The notes beneath the pieces were generated by a model. It worked only from the letters and a program-made list of their open reading frames with translations, ran no database searches and was not told where the DNA came from. This document shows positions 1 to 5,645 of a DNA stretch of 7,414 bases, piece by piece (within the stretch, counting starts at the first letter, position 1; each line of letters begins with the position of its first letter). Both the position numbers and the translations under genes were made by a program. Location: positions 1-7,414 of the forward strand of contig CAKRWX010000113.1 of assembly GCA_934418055.1 (NCBI GenBank), given 5' to 3'. This stretch comes from an uncultured Lachnospiraceae bacterium. Lineage in GTDB: Bacteria; Bacillota; Clostridia; Lachnospirales; Lachnospiraceae.

Positions 1-73
1 GGAGTATGGCGTAGCTTGGTAGCGCGCTCGGCTGGGGGCCGAGAGGTCGCAGGTTCAAATCCTGTTACTCCGA
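1..73 (+). tRNA. tRNA-Pro (anticodon GGG), first base outside the window
   Basis: A cloverleaf can be folded directly. The acceptor strand GGAGTA at 1-6 pairs with TACTCC at 66-71. G72 would pair with a C just left of the window, and A73 is the discriminator, so only base 1 of the tRNA is missing. The anticodon stem is CTCGG (27-31) with CCGAG (39-43), closing loop CTGGGGG, which puts anticodon GGG at 34-36 and reads the Pro codon CCC. The T arm is GCAGG-TTCAAAT-CCTGT at 49-65. The D arm carries the usual AGCTTGGTAGCGC. CCA is not encoded; a run of seven T follows at once. No other tRNA is visible in the window. Confidence 0.96.
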
Positions 74-83
74 TTTTTTTATG

Positions 84-132
84 AAAAAATAGGCATTTTG
101 AGCAGGTTCTTGTCCTCTCAAAATGCCTATTT
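84..132 (-). terminator. Rho-independent terminator after the antiterminator gene, possibly bidirectional
   Basis: A perfect 16-bp inverted repeat has arms 87-102 and 117-132. Inside it, AGG (104-106) can also pair with CCT (114-116), leaving a 7-nt loop. Read on the minus strand, the stem runs into six U (A-run 84-89 on plus; part of it is in the stem). It starts 35 nt past the antiterminator stop codon. Read on the plus strand it lies 13 nt after tRNA-Pro and is followed by TTTCGTT, a weaker U tract. It therefore probably separates these two convergent units from both sides; plus-strand activity is less certain. Confidence 0.88.
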
Positions 133-167
133 CGTTATCTGATTACTAAACACCAGCCAAACTCCTG

Positions 168-992
168 TCAGACCGCAGTCCCCATCACCCGTCGAATATG
201 AATCGCCAGAAATCCCGTTTCTTCCTGCGGGAAATGCAGTTTCATCTCCTGTTCTAAGATCTGACAAACCTTTGTTGCCGCCTCATATTCCCTTGGGAAA
301 GAATGACGGGCATACTCTTCCAGATCCAGGTTGGCGCTTTCTCCCTTTCGCACTCTGACAAGCATGTAGCGGATATGACTGACAAGACGATTGTAACCTA
401 AAGAATCAGCAGTCAGCTTCCGGTTCATCTGCTCCTCGATCAGCCCCAGACAGCGGTTGGCAAGCCGTGCCGTCTCCAAGGACTGGGCCACATTTTCACG
501 GGCAAGTCCTGCGTGGATGTGAAGGGTGATATAACCAATCTCATCCTCCGAAAAATCCAGTCCCGTCAGTTCTTTTAAGATCTCAGCCCCTTTCTGGGCC
601 GCCGCGAATTCTTCTTCAAACAACACCCGGATATCCTGCAAAAATGGATTGGGAATCTCTTTTTTCTCACGGATTCTGGAGGCCGCCATGGCGATATGGT
701 CAGCCATGGGAATCAAAATGTCGTGCTGCAAAGTTCCTAAGGTCTTCTCTGCCTCTTCTATGATATGTCCGGCCGCCTCAATATAGACCGGTTCAATTTC
801 ATTGATTCTGGTAAGTGCCGACGCCCCCTGCCGCACCAGTTCGTACCGTTTCCCCTCCGGCAGTTTAGACAGCCGTTCCCCGATCCGGTGCCCAAAGCCT
901 GCTCCATTTCCAATCAGGATCTGCTCCTGTCCAGACTGATCATCCAGAACCAGAATTCCGTTGTTATTCAAGACTTTCATGATTCTGTACAT
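168..992 (-). CDS. glcT: BglG/LicT/GlcT-family transcription antiterminator (RNA-binding domain plus two PRDs)
   Basis: The 274-aa protein has the usual length and order of the family. An N-terminal co-antiterminator RNA-binding domain (about 1-55) opens with MYRIMKVLNNNG and has GNGAGFG near 28-34. PRD1 (about 65-165) carries His99 in ADHIAMAASR and His158 in YITLHIHAG. PRD2 (about 170-274) carries His206 in VSHIRYM and His265 in LAIHIRRV. These four histidines are the sites that PTS proteins phosphorylate in characterised relatives. Binding a RAT RNA prevents terminator folding. The start at 992 is chosen because the family begins at this LNNN-containing segment and GGGAGGT lies 6 nt upstream; an upstream in-frame TTG has no such support. 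It lies 139 nt behind the EIICBA gene, whose leader carries a RAT, so that leader is the likely target. The GxGFG motif looks more GlcT-like than LicT-like, but the symbol rests on context. Confidence 0.93.
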   Translation of the reverse strand: MYRIMKVLNNNGILVLDDQSGQEQILIGNGAGFGHRIGERLSKLPEGKRYELVRQGASALTRINEIEPVYIEAAGHIIEEAEKTLGTLQHDILIPMADHIAMAASRIREKKEIPNPFLQDIRVLFEEEFAAAQKGAEILKELTGLDFSEDEIGYITLHIHAGLARENVAQSLETARLANRCLGLIEEQMNRKLTADSLGYNRLVSHIRYMLVRVRKGESANLDLEEYARHSFPREYEAATKVCQILEQEMKLHFPQEETGFLAIHIRRVMGTAV

Positions 993-998
993 AAAAAT

Positions 999-1005
999 AC
1001 CTCCC
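999..1005 (-). promoter_or_regulatory. Ribosome binding site of the antiterminator gene
   Basis: The minus strand reads GGGAGGT, then ATTTTT, then ATG. This strong, well-spaced Shine-Dalgarno site fixes the start codon at 992-990. It is fully contained in the downstream arm of the inverted repeat 995-1009/1086-1100, so its accessibility should depend on which transcript it sits in. Confidence 0.85.
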
Positions 1006-1056
1006 GCACCTGCATTTCCCATTCCGTCATGTATACGAACAGACACTTCTATTCTG

Positions 1057-1085
1057 ATTATACATGAAAACTGGAAATTCGCCAA
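1057..1085 (-). promoter_or_regulatory. Sigma-A-type promoter for the antiterminator gene
   Basis: On the minus strand, -35 TTGGCG (1085-1080) and a perfect -10 TATAAT (1062-1057) are separated by 17 nt. Transcription should start near 1050, giving a leader of about 57 nt before the ATG. It would let the antiterminator be made independently of the RAT-controlled permease transcript. Confidence 0.75.
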
Positions 1086-1090
1086 GTGCA

Positions 1091-1105
1091 GGAGGTATTT
1101 CCTCC
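1091..1105 (-). promoter_or_regulatory. Small hairpin competing with the RBS-masking helix
   Basis: The minus-strand RNA reads GGAGG-AAAUA-CCUCC, a 5-bp GC-rich hairpin. Its CCUCC half (1095-1091) is the same segment that would pair with the antiterminator ribosome site in the 15-bp repeat, so the two structures exclude each other. It has no U tract and so is not a terminator. It lies in the gap between the EIICBA stop codon and the -35 box. Its function is inferred. Confidence 0.4.
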
Positions 1106-1131
1106 ACAAAAATCACATCATAAACAGGTAC

Positions 1132-3345
1132 TTATTTATGGATCTCTCCGATCGCCTCCAGCCGGTCCACCATGCCCTCTTTTGTTAAATTCAGGCTATC
1201 CGCACTGGTCAGACCGGTAAAGATCACCATGCAGGCTTCGCTGGCTGCGTGTTCACGGATAAATGAAAGGTCAAATTCCATCAATTTATCCCCCTGGTGA
1301 ACCTGCTGGCCATCCGTAACAAAGACCTCAAATCCTTTTCCGTCTAATTTTACTGTATCCACACCAATATGAAGCAGATATTCCGTTCCATCTGCCGCTT
1401 TCATGCCGATCGCATGCTTACTTGGAAACACGAACAATACAGTGCCATCCTCTGGAGCTACCACTGTTCCATCCTCTGGCATCACCATATAACCGTCACC
1501 CATAGCCTTGCTGGCAAATGCCTCGTCCGGGGACTCGCTGATCGGGGCTGCTTTCCCTTTTAACGGAGAGTAAAGAATGTGAGAGGATGTCTGTAGCTGG
1601 ACACTCTCAGCTGGCACCCGCTCAGACACGCCTGTCTCTGACTGAGAATCTGTCTCTGACTGCTCAGACCTCTGAGACTCTGCTGGTCTGTCCACTTCAT
1701 CCTCTTCCCCGGTCTGCGCCAGATAAGCTTCCAGATTGGATTTGATCACCGTTACCTGTGGTCCGTAGATCACCTGGATTCCCTGTCCTCTTTTCACTAC
1801 ACCAACCGCGCCGGTTGCCTTTAACAGCTTCTCGTCTACCAGTTCCGGATTCTCGATGGAACAACGAAGCCTGGTTGCACAGCAATCCACAGAAGTGATA
1901 TTTTTCTTTCCACCAAGACCTCTTGCGATTGCTGCACTCTTCTCATCGCCAGTGCCGCCCTGTTTTCCACCGGTCTCCGACTGCTGGCTATTCGCCGTGT
2001 TTCTGGCATTGACATCGGCTTTTGTGTATAATTTCGTCTCCTCATCATCGTCCTCCCGTCCAGGAGTCTTGAAATCATACTTTTTGATCAGGAAACTGAA
2101 AATAAAGTAATATAATAGGAAGTAAATGATTCCCGCCGGAATGATCCGCATCCAGCTTGTCTTTGCATTTCCCTGCAAAATGCCGAAAATAAACAGATCC
2201 AGGATGCCGCCGGAGAAAGTCAGACCAACAGCGATATTTAACACATGGGCGATCATGTAGGCACTTCCTGCCAGGATTACCTGCACTGCAAATAATGCCG
2301 GTGCTACAAATAAAAAGGAAAATTCCAGTGGCTCTGTAATTCCTGTAAACATACAAGCCAGCGCCGCACTTAACAGCAGACCGCCAGCCGCCTTTTTCTT
2401 CTCCGGTTTCGCACAGCGGTACATAGCCAGCGCCGCGCCTGGAAGTCCGAAAATCATGAAAATAAACTCGCCAGAGAAATATCTGGTGGCATCAGAGCTG
2501 AAATGCGCCACATTCGGGCTTGCCAGCTGGGCAAAGAAAATGTTCTGACCACCCTGGATCAGATTGCCGTCTACCATCATGGTTCCGCCGACAGCAGTCT
2601 GCCAGAATGGCATATAAAATACGTGATGAAGGCCAAACGGAATCAGAGCACGCTTGATAATACCAAAAATCAGGGTTCCAAAATATCCAGTTCCTGTCAC
2701 CAGGCCGCCCAGAGCAAAAATGCCGTTCTGAACAGCAGGCCAGATAAAGTACATAAGAATTCCCACACCCACGTAAACCACCGTTGAAATGATCGGCACA
2801 AACCGGGAACCGCCAAAGAATGATAAGGCACTTGGCAGAACAATCTTATGATAACGGTTGTGAAGCGCCGCTACACCCAGTCCTACAATAATACCGCCAA
2901 ACACACCCATCTGCAAAGACTGGATGCCGCACACATTGGCAATAGTTCCGTCCAGAACTGTCTCAGCGATGGTTCCGTCACTTAAAATTTTGCCAGATAC
3001 CATTAACACGGCATTGATGGACGCGTGCATCACAAAGAACGAAATCATTGCCGCCAGCGCCGCTACTTCCTTCTCTGCCTTTGCCATGCCGATGGCAACG
3101 CCAACAGCGAAAATGATCGGCAGATTGTCAAAAATCACATTTCCCGCTTTGCTGATGATCTCCAATAACGCATGCAGAACGGTTCCATTTCCCAGAATGG
3201 ACTGCAATCCATAAGTTGCGATGGTCGTCTCGTTGGTAAATGAGCTGCCGATTCCCAACAGCAGTCCCGCAACTGGAAGCACTGCAATTGGAAGCATGAA
3301 GCTGCGCCCCACCCTCTGAAGCACACCAAAAATCTTGTCTTTCAT
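1132..3345 (-). CDS. ptsG: PTS system glucose-family permease, EIICBA fusion
   Basis: The 737-aa membrane protein takes up and phosphorylates a hexose-type sugar at the expense of phospho-HPr. The EIIC membrane domain (about 1-425) has the family segments FGLHHVFYMPFW (237-248), FMIFGLPGAALAMY (296-309) and GITEPLEFSFLFVAP (335-349). EIIB (about 465-545) has its active-site Cys489 in DCCATRLR. EIIA (about 590-735) has His659 in LLHIGVDTV, the residue phosphorylated by HPr, and partner His644 in PSKHAIG. The order C-B-A matches Bacillus PtsG (about 700 aa). The extra length is in two hydrophilic linkers: one acidic and Gly-rich (430-470), one Ser/Glu/Gln-rich with an internal repeat (548-585). 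The start is backed by AAGGAG 7 nt upstream. Expression should be RAT-controlled. FSGGILDLFIFGILQGNAKT also resembles maltose-type relatives, so glucose specificity is likely but not proven. Confidence 0.93.
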   Translation of the reverse strand: MKDKIFGVLQRVGRSFMLPIAVLPVAGLLLGIGSSFTNETTIATYGLQSILGNGTVLHALLEIISKAGNVIFDNLPIIFAVGVAIGMAKAEKEVAALAAMISFFVMHASINAVLMVSGKILSDGTIAETVLDGTIANVCGIQSLQMGVFGGIIVGLGVAALHNRYHKIVLPSALSFFGGSRFVPIISTVVYVGVGILMYFIWPAVQNGIFALGGLVTGTGYFGTLIFGIIKRALIPFGLHHVFYMPFWQTAVGGTMMVDGNLIQGGQNIFFAQLASPNVAHFSSDATRYFSGEFIFMIFGLPGAALAMYRCAKPEKKKAAGGLLLSAALACMFTGITEPLEFSFLFVAPALFAVQVILAGSAYMIAHVLNIAVGLTFSGGILDLFIFGILQGNAKTSWMRIIPAGIIYFLLYYFIFSFLIKKYDFKTPGREDDDEETKLYTKADVNARNTANSQQSETGGKQGGTGDEKSAAIARGLGGKKNITSVDCCATRLRCSIENPELVDEKLLKATGAVGVVKRGQGIQVIYGPQVTVIKSNLEAYLAQTGEEDEVDRPAESQRSEQSETDSQSETGVSERVPAESVQLQTSSHILYSPLKGKAAPISESPDEAFASKAMGDGYMVMPEDGTVVAPEDGTVLFVFPSKHAIGMKAADGTEYLLHIGVDTVKLDGKGFEVFVTDGQQVHQGDKLMEFDLSFIREHAASEACMVIFTGLTSADSLNLTKEGMVDRLEAIGEIHK
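1632..1662 (-). repeat. Tandem direct repeat inside the EIIB-EIIA linker
   Basis: The 13-nt word CTGTCTCTGACTG occurs at 1632-1644 and again at 1650-1662, a period of 18 nt or six codons. It encodes the SET-containing stretch of the linker near residues 563-571 and keeps the reading frame. Further CTCAGAC and CTCTGAG variants nearby suggest older, decayed copies. Such a repeat can gain or lose six residues without a frameshift, which fits a flexible linker between two independently folded PTS domains. Confidence 0.6.
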
Positions 3346-3362
3346 ATTCCTTCTCCTTTTTC

Positions 3363-3377
3363 CCAGAGTCTGTCTGG
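3363..3377 (-). promoter_or_regulatory. Small leader hairpin just upstream of the ptsG ribosome site
   Basis: The minus-strand RNA reads CCAGA-CAGAC-UCUGG, a 5-bp hairpin ending about 5 nt before the AAGGAG ribosome site (3358-3353). It may help keep the ribosome site open in the roughly 100-nt leader that remains after the terminator. The pairing is short, so function is uncertain. Confidence 0.3.
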
Positions 3378-3447
3378 TGGATGTTGCTCTCCTGTTTAGT
3401 ATTTCATGGAATTTTCATTTCATACGTGAAACAGCAGTCCGGACATC

Positions 3448-3507
3448 AAAAAAGGCACTAACCCTAAAGGACACCTTTCCTCAAGATGTCTTTTAAAGTT
3501 AATGCCT
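3448..3507 (-). terminator. Conditional leader terminator of ptsG, overlapped by the RAT
   Basis: On the minus strand, AGGCATTAAC (3507-3498) pairs with GTTAGTGCCT (3462-3453) through ten positions with one wobble. Inside it, AAAAGACATCTT pairs with AAGGTGTCCTTT with one mismatch and one wobble, around a GAGGA loop. The stem runs into a T6 tract (A-run 3448-3453 on plus). The first ten bases of the stem are also the 3' end of the RAT, so the two folds are mutually exclusive, the hallmark of BglG-family antitermination. The ptsG start codon lies about 100 nt downstream. Confidence 0.9.
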
Positions 3508-3526
3508 GCTTTACCAGTAACACACT
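3498..3526 (-). promoter_or_regulatory. Ribonucleic antiterminator (RAT) in the ptsG leader
   Basis: The minus strand carries GTGTTACTGGTAAAGCAGG followed by CATTAAC, closely matching the core of known RAT elements (GTTACTG, a short loop, CAGGCA). CTG pairs with CAG across the loop, and AGT at the 5' end can pair with ACT (3499-3497) just across the 3' end, giving the interrupted hairpin that the co-antiterminator domain binds. When bound, its 3' part is withheld from the terminator. The element starts about 15 nt after the predicted transcription start. Confidence 0.9.
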
Positions 3527-3540
3527 CTGTATTGATTTTA

Positions 3541-3559
3541 TGAAGCCAGTATAGCTTCA
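3541..3559 (-). promoter_or_regulatory. Inverted repeat over the ptsG -10 box
   Basis: TGAAGC and GCTTCA form a perfect 6-bp inverted repeat with a 7-nt centre that contains most of the -10 hexamer TATACT. A protein bound here would block RNA polymerase. It does not match the catabolite-repression (cre) consensus, since the centre lacks CG. It may be an operator or chance symmetry. Confidence 0.35.
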
Positions 3560-3576
3560 AACCAACCGTATGTCAA
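3548..3576 (-). promoter_or_regulatory. Sigma-A-type promoter of ptsG
   Basis: A perfect -35 TTGACA (3576-3571) and -10 TATACT (3553-3548) are separated by 17 nt on the minus strand. Transcription should start near 3541 and run into the RAT and terminator. The leader is therefore about 195 nt. A strong constitutive promoter followed by a conditional terminator is the expected design for antitermination control. Confidence 0.88.
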
Positions 3577-3619
3577 CTGATTTTCTTCATTTCTTATGTA
3601 TTTTTCCAGGTACGTGAAT

Positions 3620-5590
3620 TTAAGCTGCTAATGCATCCTTCTCTTTCTTCACAGACTGATAACCAACTGCACACACGATGCCAACCAGAACAAATCCAAT
3701 GATGTCAGTCAGTGTTCCAGGAACCAACAGGGTCAGACCGCCGACCACACACAGGATCCGCTCCCACCATTTCATCTGGCGGAACACGAAGCCACTCAAG
3801 CCTGCTGCCACGCCAAAGATTCCGATCAGGCTGGTGATGGTGATCATCACAACCTCAGGAATGGTGGTGTTGATAAATAACATCGCCGGGTTCATGGCAA
3901 TGATATAAGGCACGATAAATGCAGCGATTGCCAGTCGGCTTGCGTTAATGGCTGTCTTCATAGGCGGCGCTTTCGCAATGGCGGCACCAGCATAGGCGGC
4001 CAGAGCCACCGGCGGCGTGATATCCGCTACGATACCGAAGTAAAATACGAAGAAGTGTGCTGCCAACATCTCTACACCGATCTCCTTGCTCATAAGGATC
4101 GGCGCGCAGGTCGCTGCCATGATACAGTAGGTTGCGGTGGTCGGAACGCCCATGCCGAGAACGATACAGCATAACATGGTCAGTAACAGGGCGATGATCA
4201 TCACACCTCCAGATGCGGATACGATGGTTCTCAATAACTTGGATGCCAGACCTGTGGAAGTGATACATCCAGCTACAATTCCTGCCATGCTGCAGGCGGA
4301 AGCTACGGTGATGGTTCCTTTGCCGCCTGCCTCCAGAGCGTCGATGATCTTGGAAATGTTGATCCGGTTGTCGGAGTTAAATAAGCCAACAATAATGGTT
4401 ACGATAATTGCGATGGCTGCGGAACTCTGCATGGTTCTTGTACCATTGGATACCAGAATTACCAGAACCACCAGTGGAGTTAACAGGTATAATTTGCGAA
4501 CCAGATAGCTGAACTTTGGAAGTGTATCCTTATCCAGTCCCTTTAAGCCCAATTTTTTTGCTTCCAGATGGACCGCAATGTAAATACCTACGAAGTATAA
4601 AACTGCCGGAAGAATGGCTAACACTGCAATCCTGGAATAAGGAACGCCGGTGTACTCTGCCATCAGGAAGGCCGCTGCACCCATAATTGGAGGCATGATC
4701 TGTCCGCCGGTGGATGCTGCTGCCTCAACAGCGCCTGCAAATTCTGGTTTGTATCCAGTCTTAACCATCATCGGGATGGTGACAGAACCGGTCGTTACCG
4801 TATTACCAACAGAAGAACCGGAAACCATACCACAAAGAGCTGAAGAAATAACAGCTACCTTTGCCGGACCGCCTACAGAAGAACCTGCCACACAGTTTGC
4901 CAGATCAATAAAAAATGCGGAAATGCTGGTTCTCTCTAAGAATGCACCAAAAATGATAAATACGACGATGTATTTCTGGCATACGTTAATTGGTGTGTTC
5001 ATCACACCGTTGGTGGTGTAGAACAGATCGTAGATCACTTTACCGAAACGGACATTGGCAAAGGTATAGATCAGAAGCGCGCCAACCACGAAAAGGATCG
5101 GAAGTCCCACGCATCGTCTGCAAAGCTCGATCAGTACCAGGATCGCTACGATAGCGATAGCCAGCATAAATGGATCCTTCGAAATGACACTGTAGCTGGT
5201 CAGCAAAATCTTCTGGGCATTGTGTCCAAAGTAGAGAAATGGAGCTGCTCCTGCGATCATCAGCACAACATCATACCATGGAATATAGTTGACCCGCACA
5301 TGGCCTTTCTTCACCGGATAGTTCAAAAATCCAATGAGGATGATCATGGCTAAAAACCGTGTCAGCCGGACCTCCGGAAGTCCCCTGTCAAACAGTGTCA
5401 GGTAGATGCAGTATAAAGAAAATGCTGCCATCAGGAAACGGATCACTTGCTTTGGTGTTCCCTCCCATACCCGGACATTCGATTCCCTGTCGTATTTTTT
5501 CATCACTGCATCTACAGCTTCTGCTGCATGATCCGATGAATGATTGGTAAGATCTGCTGCATCCGCAGCATGTTTTTTCAGAAAACTCAT
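3620..5590 (-). CDS. TRAP transporter fused permease (4TM/12TM, DctQM-type, TAXI-associated)
   Basis: The 656-aa integral membrane protein should use an ion gradient to import a substrate delivered by the binding protein encoded next to it. After a hydrophilic N-terminus (1-48), hydrophobic segments near 49-66, 78-93, 105-122 and 140-180 match the small-subunit part. The large DctM-like part (about 205-560) shows GMVSGSSVGNTVTTGSVTIP (254-273), GGQIMPPIMGAAAFLMAEY (295-313), GMGVPTTATY (479-488) and DITPPVALAAYAGAAIAK (523-540), all typical of the fused family. A further hydrophobic C-terminal region spans about 575-645. The length is normal for the fusion. The ATG at 5590 has a GGAAGGGG ribosome site about 10 nt upstream. 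It follows the binding-protein gene by 55 nt without a terminator, so they form one operon. The substrate cannot be read from the sequence; C4-dicarboxylates or amino acids are possibilities only. Confidence 0.94.
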   Translation of the reverse strand: MSFLKKHAADAADLTNHSSDHAAEAVDAVMKKYDRESNVRVWEGTPKQVIRFLMAAFSLYCIYLTLFDRGLPEVRLTRFLAMIILIGFLNYPVKKGHVRVNYIPWYDVVLMIAGAAPFLYFGHNAQKILLTSYSVISKDPFMLAIAIVAILVLIELCRRCVGLPILFVVGALLIYTFANVRFGKVIYDLFYTTNGVMNTPINVCQKYIVVFIIFGAFLERTSISAFFIDLANCVAGSSVGGPAKVAVISSALCGMVSGSSVGNTVTTGSVTIPMMVKTGYKPEFAGAVEAAASTGGQIMPPIMGAAAFLMAEYTGVPYSRIAVLAILPAVLYFVGIYIAVHLEAKKLGLKGLDKDTLPKFSYLVRKLYLLTPLVVLVILVSNGTRTMQSSAAIAIIVTIIVGLFNSDNRINISKIIDALEAGGKGTITVASACSMAGIVAGCITSTGLASKLLRTIVSASGGVMIIALLLTMLCCIVLGMGVPTTATYCIMAATCAPILMSKEIGVEMLAAHFFVFYFGIVADITPPVALAAYAGAAIAKAPPMKTAINASRLAIAAFIVPYIIAMNPAMLFINTTIPEVVMITITSLIGIFGVAAGLSGFVFRQMKWWERILCVVGGLTLLVPGTLTDIIGFVLVGIVCAVGYQSVKKEKDALAA

Positions 5591-5645
5591 TGCAAATGAT
5601 CCCCTTCCTTTGAAAATCTGTGATTCCGTTCGTTACTTCCGATTC

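Larger units (their letters stand above)
995..1100 (-). promoter_or_regulatory. Inverted repeat able to mask the antiterminator ribosome site
   Basis: Plus-strand 1086-1100 (GTGCAGGAGGTATTT) is the reverse complement of 995-1009 at 14 of 15 positions. In minus-strand RNA the odd position becomes a U-G wobble, so all 15 positions pair. The 3' arm contains the whole GGGAGGT ribosome site and ends 2 nt before the ATG. The loop (1010-1085) contains the antiterminator's own promoter. An RNA starting there lacks the 5' arm, so only transcripts arriving from the EIICBA gene could form this helix. The pairing is seen in the sequence; the regulatory role is inferred. Confidence 0.55.

Noticed and set aside
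49..73. Integration (att) site at the 3' end of tRNA-Pro
   Set aside because: No integrase gene and no second copy of the tRNA 3' end is present in the window.
993..1109. N-terminal extension of the antiterminator to a TTG at 1109
   Set aside because: The family starts at the LNNN-containing segment, which begins at 992 with an ideal ribosome site. The extension covers the gene's own promoter and shows no family similarity.
1697..2356. Minus-strand alternative frames inside ptsG
   Set aside because: They overlap the EIICBA frame, which keeps family motifs without interruption. No frameshift is needed.
4137..5021. Plus-strand open frames of 123 residues at 4137-4508 and 4650-5021
   Set aside because: They lie antisense to the conserved TRAP permease, have no ribosome site, and their composition mirrors the permease codons.
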